Positions 12,081-22,900 of a stretch of 64,000 nt of DNA are shown one piece after another. A model generated the notes under the pieces. That model was not told the origin of the DNA, did not search any database, and saw nothing but the letters and a program-made list of their open reading frames with translations. Source of the stretch: Acytostelium subglobosum LB1. Lineage: Eukaryota > Evosea > Eumycetozoa > Acytosteliales > Acytosteliaceae. Every line of letters starts with the position of its first letter. Position 1 is the stretch's first letter. The position numbers and the translations under genes are program-made. The stretch is from positions 683,854-747,853 of the forward strand of contig NW_012236523.1 in assembly GCF_000787575.1 (NCBI RefSeq). Direction: 5' to 3'.

Positions 12081-14849
12081 TTAGACATGTTGGAGGAATG
12101 ATGACAAACGGTACAGGTCACCATAGATTCCTGCAGCAGTGACAGTGGCACCAGCGCCAGGACCTTGGATCACCAGAGGTGTCTTGCTGTATCGCTCACT
12201 GTAAATGGCAATGACGTTATCGCACTCAGTGAGGTTGGCAAAAGGATGTGACTGGGGATAGTCGCGCAGGGACACTGAGGCCTTGGCTGTGGGCGTGGCC
12301 TGTGAGTGATCCACCTCGATCACACCACTGTATCGAAGTACTTGATTGTTGGACGCAGCCTTGACGCGCATGGCATCGTACACGGCATCCAACTTGAGCA
12401 GATGGTTGCTGAGGAACTGGTCGACTGGTGCTGTGGCCGCCTCCTTGTCGTCAGCGGGTATCAGACTGACCACGTCGACTTGGTTCGCTTCGAACGAGTC
12501 GACTATCTCACGCGCCAGGATGATGATCTTGCGAGCAAAGTCCATGCCGTTGAGGTCGTCTCTGGGGTCGGGCTCGGTGAAGCCCTTGCTCTTGGCAGCC
12601 AGGACAATGTCTGAGAACTTGATGTTGCTATCACGGCCATATTGATTGAAGATGTATGACAGCGTGCCCGAGAAGATGCCCTCGATGCGGGTGATGCGGT
12701 CGCCCGTCGCTACCATCTGCTGCACCATGTGGAGAATGGGCAGGCCGCCGCCCACCGTGGTCTCGTACAGACAGTGCGTGAAGTGGCTGTGGGCAGTGCT
12801 CTGGATGTCCTTGTACAGCGCCAGCTGGCTGGAAAAGCCAACCTTGTTGGGTGTGATGACGTGGATGCCCTGTGCCAGCCACTTGGGGTAAGACTTTGGC
12901 AACTCCTTGCTGGCAGTGCAGTCAATGATCACTGAATGCTTGGGGTGGCCGACCAAGATGCTCTCTGCAATGACGTCCACGTCGAAATCCTGTGCAGTGT
13001 CGCCACCAAGCAGCGACTTCCACTTGTCCAAGCTGACACCTTCACCATCGACCACCATCTTCTTTGAGTTGGCGATGGCGCGAACGATAAAGTTATGCTT
13101 TGGACGTCTAACATTGACCACAGGCTGCTTCTTCAACTGCTCCAACAACTCGCTACCAATCAATCCTGCTCCAATGATACCAATGGAGATTGAATCAGGG
13201 TCGAATGGTCTGTAGAAGGTTGAGTGAACAGCTCTCAGTGCCATCGATGTATCCTTATCCATGAGTACAGCCTATGTGAGTGAGTGATGGTTAGTGACTG
13301 GAATGATCCCAAGCGGTACTCTCCATGGGTTGACACATACAGAGATATTCCTCTCGGATGAACCTTGTGCAATGGCCTTGATGTTGATACCTCGTCTGGA
13401 CAGTGCGTTGAATAGCTTGGACGCCACACCAACTGAGCTAACCATCTGATCACCAACGGCGGCAATAATGCTACAATCTTTGACCAACTCGATCGTTTGT
13501 ACATGTCCAGTGTACTTGAGTTCATTGTGGAACTCCTTGCGAATGGCGTTCAAAGAGATGTCTCCGTCCTTCTCAGCGATGGCCACACAGATTGAACTTT
13601 GTGAAGAGCCCTGAGAGATCAACAACACTGTTACATGCACGTCACGCAAGGAAACAAACACACGTTGAGCCAAGTTGGACACACCGAGTCCAGCACCTTC
13701 AACATTGATCAACGACACTCTCCTGATGGCAGAGAATCCCTTCACATTATGATTGTACGGGTTGGTGTCCTCTTCTGGTCCAATATTTGATCTTGCATGG
13801 CTGATTGATTGATTGATTGAATGAGTGAGTGATCGAGTGATTGAGTCATCGGAGACATGTACTTACATCAATGTTCCACACTTGGAGAGGTTGAAGAAGT
13901 TACGTATCTTGATGGGGATGTTGTTCTTGATGGCTGGGGGCATGGTGTGTGGATGGAGGATGTTGGCTCCATAGTGAGACAGCTCACTGACCTCATTGTA
14001 AGAGATCTCCTTGAGGATGGACGCCTTGGGTACAATCTTGGGATCGGCTGAGAACAGACCATCGACATCCTTCCAAATGGTGATGAGGCTGGACTTGAGC
14101 ATGGCGCCAAAGATCGATGCCGAGTAGTCAGAGCCATTCCTGCCCAGTGTTGTTGGCATTCCAGTGGCCGAACTGGCCACGAATCCAGTAATGATGAGGA
14201 TAGAAAGCTCTGGGGTGTAGTTCTTGGACATCCAGTTGGCCAACTCGGCCTCTGAGCGCTCCCAATCCACAACAGGTCCACACTCGCCCTTTGACACAAA
14301 CAATGTCTGGCGAGTGTCGAGCCAATTGGCATTGACGCCACGTGACTGCAGGAACAAGGTGAGGAGGCGAGCGGACCACACCTCGCCGTGACCCACGATC
14401 AAGTCCTCCATCTCCTCGGACATTGATTTGGTGATGGCAATCGCACGCAAGATGTCCTTTATCTTGAGGATGTCTTTGCGAAGGTCAGACTCAAACAGTT
14501 TCAGGCCCTCTTGGCTGGAGGCGTCTTGGATCAGGCCCTCGGCACAGCCGATCAGTTTGGCGAGCAACTGATCGCACACGGTCTCATAGTTGTTGTCCAT
14601 GGATTTGGCCAGCTGGGTCATTCGCAGCAGGGTATTGGTGACGCCCTCCATGGCCGACACGACCACACCCTGTACACAGGCGGTTGTCTTTGGGTCCAAA
14701 CCCGACTTGTTGAATTCCAGGTGATCATACTTTGAATGATCAATTACCTGTAGCACCTTTGAGTAATTCTCCGATGTGCCCAGAATGCTACCACCAATCT
14801 TATGCACATGCCATGCCACCTGTTGGAAGTTATAACTTGTATCCATCAT
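12081..14849 (-). CDS. Bifunctional aspartokinase/homoserine dehydrogenase
   Basis: The exons on the minus strand are 14849-13867, 13800-13341 and 13271-12081, giving 877 aa, the usual size for ThrA-type enzymes. The N-terminal kinase shows HKIGGSILGTSENY and GRNGSDYSASIFGA. Two ACT units lie in the middle (VEGAGLGVSNLAQRVF; AVGDQMVSSVGVASKLF...IKAIAQGSSERNIS). The dehydrogenase has the nucleotide loop GIIGAGLIGSELL, then TVGGGLPILH, FSGTLSYIFN, EPDPRDDLNGMD and GPGAGATVTAAGIYGDLY. It would catalyse the first and third steps from aspartate toward threonine and methionine, probably in the cytosol. The ACT units suggest feedback by an amino acid. Introns of 66 and 69 nt, with the local style, show it is a resident nuclear gene. 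Confidence 0.93.
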
Positions 14850-15852
14850 TGGTATTATTTATATATATATTCTGTATTATTGAATAATCTGGATGTGATG
14901 TGAATGAATGAATGAAGGAATGGTAAGTGGACCTTTGGCCTCAATCATTTATTGCTGGATGTATGGAGCGGAGTCTATCCAATAGAGTACTTACAATACT
15001 ATATTGATTGATATGTTATTACAGTGGAGGGTATATAAGTGATCAGGTGATATGTTGTGATTGATCAAGGTATTAAATATATGTGAGTGGTAGTGTGTGT
15101 GTTAAGTAAGTGATTGATCAATCAATCAGTGTGGTGAAGTGGTGGGTGTTAGGCAGGATGATGATGAATATGTGTTGATGATGATGCTGGTGGCCTTAAG
15201 TCAATCAGTGTATATATGTGTTTAAACTCAAGGGAGTAGTATCTTAACAACTGTTTCCTGCCTGCGTGCTGTTTTGATCTTGTCGTAGCAATAGTAGCAA
15301 TCGTAGCAGTAGTAGCACTAGTAGTAATAGTGTATTCAGGTGAATGAACTGAAGATTGAATGAATGGATGGACTGTAACATTCATATGAATGATTACCAA
15401 TGAATGATTGGGTGTCGACTGAGAGGTCAGTCACCCTACCCCCTTGCGGTGACCCTTAATGGGCCTTTATATTGCCCAAACCACATAACACAACAACAAC
15501 AGAGTAAGGATAGAGGGCCTTATTATTATTAATTAACTAATTTTAGTTGTAAAGATCACAACATAAGCAATCGAATATGGGAAGAACGATTGGGTAGGCC
15601 AAGAAAGGGGGTGGGGTAATCAACGACGATGTGCATTGTCACATGACCTTCAGAAGCCTCGTTGACCATAAAATTTTATCTTCGTTTTGGATGCCATGAC
15701 TCGCCATTGCATAGGCTTAGCTTGCATTGATGGATAATGGTGTTTTGACCTCGTGACCGGAGATCCGGAGATCTATCTATGTCCAGGCAATCCAAGGTGG
15801 TCCCCATCACATCCAATAATCCAGACTAGTAGGATACATATCTGTCCAATCT
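14850..15852. other. Spacer upstream of the aspartokinase gene
   Basis: This 1003-nt stretch holds the 5' region of the aspartokinase gene and the 3' end of the CorA gene. TATATATATA lies just before the aspartokinase ATG (about 14861-14870). Two small hairpins lie at 15430-15453 and 15460-15478. The rest is low complexity with GATTGATT tracts, and I see no gene. Confidence 0.5.
15430..15478. other. Two adjacent potential hairpins
   Basis: GTCACC (15430-15435) can pair with GGTGAC (15448-15453). TGGGC (15460-15464) can pair with GCCCA (15474-15478). The stems are short (6 and 5 bp), and no RNA family is recognised. Confidence 0.3.
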
Positions 15853-17008
15853 CTAAAGCCATCCAGCTCGTTTGAATAGTAGCGCGGATATGAGTGCAAA
15901 GCCAATCATGCCGCACATGACGCCAATGAATGAGTTGTAGTTGTTGTTGACATCTTCTTCGACCATACCTGGATACTTGATGTTCATGCCAAGTACACTG
16001 GTCACACAGATCAATGGGATAAAGATGGAACTGATTGCTGTGAACTTTCGCATTGTAATGTTCATGCGATTGGAGTGGTCGCTAACCTCCAGAGAGACAC
16101 GCGCCATGTACATGTTGTTTAGGTCGCCCAGCAGACGGCGACACAGACTGAGCTTCTGTGTCATTCTCACAACGCTGTCTTGGACGTTGCGCAGGTAACT
16201 ATGCAGTGGCAGTGGGATTAGCTTCTCGTCGCGCAACAACACTGATATGATCTCGCTCTTTTCAAAGATGCCGCTGTGTAAACTGGTGACTCGACGGCCG
16301 GCCAAACCAATACGCGTGAACAGTTCGTTCTGCTTGAGGCCACTCAGCAGAGAGACCAGCTCGTCCAGTGATTCGGTCTCCATGATGATCTTCTCGACGA
16401 GATCGACGTACAGGTCAACGATAGAGTCAAGGTAGGCGTAGATGATCCAGGCCGATGACGACAACGCACCTTCCTCTTTGTATTTGATCATCCTGACAAC
16501 CTGCGACGTCGACAGTAGCATGTGAGCGTGGAACGTCAGCACCAGATTCTGAAAGAGGATGATGTTGAGAGTGCCAGTCACCAGATGATTGGAGCCCTCT
16601 GCATAGTGAAGTTCGTTCACGGCCACGTAGAGATGCTTTGAGAATATCTCGCACTTCTCTCTGGTGCCCTCCTTGATGATATCCCTCTGTGTCAATGGAT
16701 GTATACCGAGCAGATTACATATCTCCATTATCTCATCATTCTCTAATGATTGAAAGTCTATCCAATAGTTCTTCTTATCACCTGGATGATGAATCTTCTC
16801 CTTAAAGAACTCTATTATCTCATTAAACTCATATAGTTTACTATCTTCACTACATGTGACTACAATATGCTGTAAGTAGTCTTGGGAGTTAGTTTACCTT
16901 GTTTGAATGATTGATTGATTGATTGACTTGACATACTTTCTTTGAGGATAATGATATATCTCTGTCAATAGTCTTTCTATTGCGATTGATTAGATCTTGT
17001 AACTCCAT
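15853..17008 (-). CDS. CorA-family magnesium transporter
   Basis: The exons are 17008-16937 (24 codons) and 16869-15853, giving 362 aa. The 67-nt intron (GTATGT ... CTTACAG) is in phase 0. Without the first exon the longest frame begins later, at 16728, and loses the conserved WIDFQSLENDEIMEICN block, so the two-exon model is preferred. The protein has a long helical soluble part, then VLGMNIKYPG with the GMN signature of CorA/Mrs2/Alr1 channels, and two C-terminal membrane helices. It probably forms a pentameric divalent-cation channel in the plasma membrane or an organelle membrane. No mitochondrial signal is obvious, so a CorA/ZntB type is favoured over Mrs2. Confidence 0.88.
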
Positions 17009-17470
17009 TATATGTGATGTTTGTTTGTTTGTTTGTTTTGTTCGAGATCCAAATATATAGTTATAGATACTAAAGATAATGGATGGTGATTATGATTATA
17101 TATATAATGATAATGATAGTGATAGTGATAATGAATGAGCTTATCTAGCTGACCATTATGTTATAGATATAAAGATAGAGAGATAAGTGAAGTGAAGCAC
17201 TCATTCATTCATTCACTCACTCATCTTGTTTGTCTGAAAGAGAGAGAAACACATAATTTGTGCGAAACACAAACATTTGATTACTTTGCCAACAAACAAG
17301 GACACAACTCTCACTCGTCTATCATTCCTTCTATCTCTTCACTTATGTACAAGTAATAATAAAACAACAAAAGCATATCATATATTATAACATACATACA
17401 TATAAACATATACTTATCATCATAAATATATAGTGTATAGAGAAGAAAAGAAAAGAATAGATTATATAGA
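17009..17470. promoter_or_regulatory. Divergent promoter region
   Basis: This spacer of 462 nt separates the starts of the CorA gene (minus) and the J-domain gene (plus), so it must hold both promoters. It has TATATATATAATGA near 17098-17111, a (TGATAG)n-like stretch near 17111-17136, and an AT-rich leader before 17471. No gene is seen. Confidence 0.5.
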
Positions 17471-18559
17471 ATGAGTTATCAACCTCCACCTACACAGAAT
17501 GAATTAAGAGAGTTGATGTCAGCAGGAAGAGGATTGTACGCAATACTTGGTTTGAAACCAGGTGCTACACCAGATGAGATAAAGAAGGCCTATAGGACAT
17601 TGGCTAGAAAGTATCATCCGGACAAGGTCGGATCAGACTCTGAGAAGATGGTCGACATCAACAAGGCCAATCTCATTCTCTCGAATGAAAGAATGCGTTA
17701 TCTCTACGACAACTATAGGTTCACTGATGGTGTGGTGCATCATCGATCAGAGGGCAGTAGTTCCCGTCGTCCAGACTTCCACTTTGAGGGCGAGGGCGAC
17801 AACATTGGCGACATTGCCAAGGCGATCGCTAAACTGGCGGGTCAGATGATCCTGACGCCCCTGCAGAACATCACGCTGCTCTGCCAATCAGAGATGTACA
17901 CAACATTGTCGTCATTGCAGGCGATGCGACACATATTCTGGAACCGTGGCCTATCTGGATTCTTCCACGGCTCCCTGGCACAATCAGTACTAGACTACCT
18001 GGGACAGAAGTTCTCGGGTGTTATGGAAGGAGCCGTGCTCAAGAACAAAACTCATCCGATGGTTCATCAGTTGGTGAACATGTTCTTCACCTATCCATTC
18101 GACCTGATCGCAGCCATCTATCGAATGAGGATGGGCGAGTCCGTGCTTGACATCATTGGATGTCTGTACCAAGCGAATGGCATTATGGGTTTCTGGGACG
18201 GCTTCTTGCTGAGTACGGCGGTCTCAGTAACGCTTGGCTGTGTCGACATGGGTCTCGAGATGGCCGCACATTATGCCACAGAGAAGCATTTGGATAATCC
18301 AAAGTCCAAAATATGGCGATGGTCATACATTGCAATGACCAATCCCGTGGTCAATGCGTTGATCTACTCGGGCATCACACTGCCCATGTACGGTCTGACG
18401 CTGAAGCGACAGATGCAAGCGATCCGACCGCCTAGAGGCCGTCACTCGCTCCTGGATATCATCACTGGAACATGGAAATATGGTGGACTATCGAGAATCT
18501 ATGCTGGATTTGTTCCATATGCCCTATATATGTATATATCTGAAGCCATTCCGAATTGA
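17471..18559 (+). CDS. J-domain protein fused to a degenerate mitochondrial-carrier domain
   Basis: This is a single exon of 362 aa. Residues ~20-80 form a J domain (GLYAILGLKPGATPDEIKKA, then RKYHPDK with the HPD at about 49-51), which stimulates Hsp70 ATPase activity. From ~115 on there are three weak mitochondrial-carrier repeats: TPLQNI...GLSGFFHGSLAQSV, YPFDLIAAIYRMRM...GIMGFWDGFLLS, and LPMYGLTLKRQMQ...GGLSRIYAGFVPYA. The carrier signature Px[DE]xx[KR] is not well kept in any of them, as in MTCH-type outer-membrane proteins. The protein could place an Hsp70 co-chaperone on a mitochondrial membrane, which is inference. Its 3' end lies only 34 bp from that of the next, convergent gene. 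Confidence 0.8.
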   Translation: MSYQPPPTQNELRELMSAGRGLYAILGLKPGATPDEIKKAYRTLARKYHPDKVGSDSEKMVDINKANLILSNERMRYLYDNYRFTDGVVHHRSEGSSSRRPDFHFEGEGDNIGDIAKAIAKLAGQMILTPLQNITLLCQSEMYTTLSSLQAMRHIFWNRGLSGFFHGSLAQSVLDYLGQKFSGVMEGAVLKNKTHPMVHQLVNMFFTYPFDLIAAIYRMRMGESVLDIIGCLYQANGIMGFWDGFLLSTAVSVTLGCVDMGLEMAAHYATEKHLDNPKSKIWRWSYIAMTNPVVNALIYSGITLPMYGLTLKRQMQAIRPPRGRHSLLDIITGTWKYGGLSRIYAGFVPYALYMYISEAIPN

Positions 18560-18593
18560 ATAAATCAGGAATACTGCCTATGATGTTTATTAT

Positions 18594-19822
18594 TTAAGTG
18601 AGATTGATTCGAGACAGATCAATCTTGAAACCATTCACAGCTCCAACGCAGTGGACGATGATGTTTGGTCCATGAGTCGCACCAGCTTCAAGGTTAAATG
18701 GAATGGCGCGACAAGATACTCCTTCCACCTCATCAGCAGTCCCTTGATCAGGTAGTAGATTGTTGAAGTACTCCTGTTGATATTGCATTCTGATCAAGTC
18801 TTTTTGGGATCTCTCATTCTCATTCTTACATTTTTGAAGAGGAAGTTGGAAGGAGAAGCCAGAGGGATCTTTTCTCTGGACCTTTAGGAGCGAGTTAATG
18901 GCCAATTGATTGTCTAATATCCTTTGTTCTAGCTGGTGGATCACATCATTGACTTGTTGTTTTTGGGCTAGAACTTGAAGATAGATGCCATTCTCAAGTA
19001 GTTGAGATTGACAATAAAGATAAATTGTTTCACCTGGGCCGTCCAAAAGGATTCCAGAACCTACACCAGCTCTTATCCAACGACTTATCTTCCTTTTAAG
19101 GAAAGCAAGAGTGCTGATTGGCGATTCAAAGTAGGGGCGGATCTCCATTACAAAGTCTGGTCTAACACTAAACTTATGTATCTTTCGTTCAACCAAGGGA
19201 ATTGCATTATATGTTTGATTAATCATATATGATGCATCTGGTTTACTACAAAAGTATGGATGTCAGTTTTAATAATTATTGCTAATTTTATTCCTACATT
19301 TACATACTAATGGATATTTGGTAAACCTGGAATGTTGATAAGGTATTGGGCATGTCCTTCAAATACTTTTCCAAGTTGGGATTCATCGTTCCAGTTATCA
19401 AGTTGAATATATAGTTTAATATTCTGATTTGATGATACAACATCTTTAACTTTGACCCATATTGTGCTTGGGTCCTCAGCCTCGAGATGAATATCTTCAT
19501 TGAGTAATAATATATTTAACAGAGGGTCATTGTCAACAGATTTGTTTGGGAACAGTGGAGATATATCAATTGGAGTTGCATAAGGAATGTAGATAGTATT
19601 AACTTTATGAACATTATAATAAAAGTCCAGAGTTGGTAGTTTAACTGAATGATTAATATTTATAAAGTTGATATAAGATGAAAGTTTAAACTCCCATGGT
19701 AATCTGATTGCCACTCCTTCTATATCCAATTCCTCCTCATCCTCATCCTCATCTTCTTCCACTTCCGCAACTACATCCTCCACCTCCTCAAAATAATCTT
19801 CTATATTATCTATGTCTGCCAT
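18594..19822 (-). CDS. Unknown 388-aa protein with acidic N-terminus
   Basis: The exons are 19822-19308 and 19245-18594. The 62-nt intron (GTATGT ... TTTTGTAG) joins NIH and YKPDASYMINQ in phase 2. The first ~35 residues are strongly acidic (EEVEDVVAEVEEDEDEDEEE). The rest mixes beta-like stretches (LPWEFKLSSYINF, TIYIPYATPIDI) with a helical, possibly coiled-coil stretch around AQKQQVNDVIHQLEQRILDN. There is no signal peptide or membrane helix. I do not recognise the family. The frame is long, uninterrupted and correctly spliced, so the gene is probably real. Confidence 0.65.
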
Positions 19823-19912
19823 TGAATTGTGATAAAATAAATAATATTTTAGTAGTAACTTATACGAATGGAAAATTATTGATTAGACGGACCTCTTATC
19901 TTTATTTGGTCA

Positions 19913-22900
19913 TTAGGTATTGGTCTTGTGTGACTTTTGATTGGCCTGTTCTGTAATGTGGACATCATCGTCTCTTTGCCTCTTTGCCGATGACTTTGTT
20001 GTTGATGACTTTGTTGTTGATGTTGTTGTTGTCGAGAAGATGGAGCTCAACAGGCGATCACAAATATCAATGATCCTTAAATGAACACCTCCAGAAACAG
20101 AGAAATATTTAAGACGACGGATCAATGTTGGTATGTTAGTTGTGATCATATTGGATCGTTGAATGGGAGATACTGAGTGACCATCACCTTCAAGCAGATA
20201 TCTGATCACTTGATGATGATTTCTCTCTGTCGCTTCGAATATACCCTCCAACGTTGGAATGTATCTTGATAGCTGTGCTGGTGAGGTGCATCGTTGATGA
20301 ATGAGTTGGATGATGTCCAGATGTCCTTCTCTGCAGGCCCAGTCAACCAATCGAATGATGGCGTCGGATTGATGATCGTCCACACTGATGTATCCCTTGT
20401 CCAAGAGATGCTTGAGTACAGGTAGGCTACACATCTCCAAGTTAAAACTGTCCTGTAATTTGAAATACTTGTTAATTGTCAATGCCAAGTTGATAATGTA
20501 GTCGATGGTTTCAATGTGCTCATTCTTGATGACTCTTTCGATGATGGCGCTGACATTGGCTCGTCGGAATTTGGCAAGATCATCGTCTGGATCGTTGCCA
20601 AAGGTTGTCAAGTGGGTCACAAACAACTTGATGGTTGAGAGTGATGGCATGTCACCATCACTCATCAAATTAAAGATGATATTAAATGAGTTGGTCTTGA
20701 TATTATCTGTTTCAAACTCTTTGATTGTCTCTTCGGTTAGAATGTTGTTGTTGAGCTGTCTAATCAGGTTGATCATTTCATATAATGATAGATTGTAAAT
20801 CGATGACACTGTGCCAACCAGCTTCATGTCCTTGACCAATGTGTTGAGCCTTCTGATGGAACCAATGTCAGCAAGCTTTGAAGCTTGAATGAAGGCAAAC
20901 GAAAAGTTTGTTGAAATCACACCTTTCCTCGATAGCTGTTCCAACATCTTGATAACTTCCTGTTTGTCATTGTCACCAGACTCTGTCGCAGACATCTTGA
21001 TTGCCTCTCCCATTACACAATCAAACGAGCAAATAACATTTGGAAGTGCCAACAGTTTTTCCAACAACTCGATCGAGAGTATACTGTGATGAATTCTCCT
21101 TATTTCAACTCTATCATAAACATCATCAACATCATCATCACCATGGTTGGTCTTGGTTGATGCAGCCAAGTTGAGTATGAAGTTGGCCAAGTCAAGATGT
21201 CCAAAATCCAGTGCATGGGCCAAATGGATGATTGGACGATGCTTTTGAATGAGGACATTGTTTCCAGACGATACGATGAGTGAGTGCATCTGCTGAGCCT
21301 TTGCCAGATTTCCATATCTGACTGCCATGCCAAATGAAGGCAAGAGCATACCGTCGTCCATGAGCAACTCCAAGCACTCCATTCGTCCATATTTGTAACA
21401 AAGGTCAATGGCACGTCTCTGTAAATTATTGAGTGGATTTAGATCGGCAAATGGTACAACCGGCATGTTGGGTGCGATCTCCCTGTCCTTGACAAAGTAT
21501 CTGACGATTGGTATCATGTCGAGCTCAATCGCCTTGAAGAACAGGGAGATCTCTAGCTCGATGGTGATCAGCTCGTGTTGAGTGAGTACCTCAAGCATCT
21601 CCAATGCACATGGTTTGTTGAACCAAAACTGTTCGACGAGGAATAAGTGGTCTTGATGAAGGCGTTCAAAGTTGAACAGAGGTACCAGTTTGTGTACGAA
21701 TGCTGGATGGCGTACTTGTACCAAGACATCTGCGTTGATCTTGAGCGTGGGCTTGTCCGGCAATAGTGTGAGCCTGAGGTATTGATCAAACACCCACTCC
21801 CAATCGGGATGAGTGCATGATGATATCCTTGAGACAAAGTAAACACTGATGGGATCAGAATCTTTGATATAGAGTGTCATCAATGGGTTGTCCAACAGCA
21901 ACTTAACAACTTGTTTGTTACAACTGGCCAGTGCAGTCTCCAATAATGATGTGTTGACATGTTGATTGAGAATGTTGATGTTGTCATTGTAACTCTTGAT
22001 GAACCATTCTGTTGCGCCATATCTGATGTAATCACCCAGAGAATGATTATCGAGTAGTTTGGCACCTTTGATCAGTTGGTCCTCCTTCATTCCAAATGAT
22101 GATCTATGAATCAGTCCAATACTCTCCATTATCCGTGTGCTTAACTTCTTGTCACTCAACACCAAGTGAATCACTGTGCCCAGCTTAGCCTTCTTGGCAT
22201 TAGGTCGACGCTTCTTTGTCTTGACCACGGTACGTTTATTGTCCAGCTTCCTAAAGTTGTGATTGATTGATTGATTTAGTGAGTGAGAATGATTGATTGT
22301 TGATGGATAGAATGAACTTACATTTGATCGTTTGAGTGTGAGAGGATCATCTTGATCTGGTCTTGACAGAGAGTGATTACTCGTGGTATTCCATGCTCAT
22401 AGGAGCAAACCAAGATGGAGTATAGGATTCTTAGCATCTCAGTATTGGACAAATCATCGCTGTATGAGTTGAACAGGGCCTCCAAAGAATGAAATGCATT
22501 ATCCTTGACCAACTGATGTAGTTGAAATAGAGACTGCTCCAACATGACCTTGATGTTATACTCTGGGAACATCCCAAGAATGTTATCAACCACTCCAGGC
22601 TTGTCATTGAGTAGTGCATCATCGATAATGCGATCTATACAGTCCTCCACAGTCAATTCATCTTCCTCCTCTTCATCCTCCTCATGTTCTTCTTCTGATG
22701 CGCTCATGTCTGAGCCCTCCTCATCATCATCATCATCATCATCCTCGTCCTCGTCCTCGTCCTCGGTGTCCCTCATCTTCTTGTCCTTGGGGAACAATCC
22801 TATCACATGATCAAAGACATCCAAGTGTGGATTGGATGTGGCCCAAGCACAAATGTTTGGATCATTTCTGAATGATTCCAAGTGTTCCAACACAAAGATG

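Noticed and set aside
12306-13215. Several open frames on the plus strand across the dehydrogenase part of the aspartokinase gene
   Set aside because: They mirror strong codon bias of the real minus-strand gene; their translations have no domain features and no splice logic.
15149-15400. 83-codon minus-strand frame upstream of the aspartokinase gene
   Set aside because: It is made largely of repeat-derived Thr/Ala/Ile stretches and is more likely leader or spacer.
16861-16880. Sequence resembling the 3' motif of dictyostelid class I small RNAs on the minus strand
   Set aside because: It is the splice acceptor of the CorA gene, and the matching 5' motif and stem are not seen.
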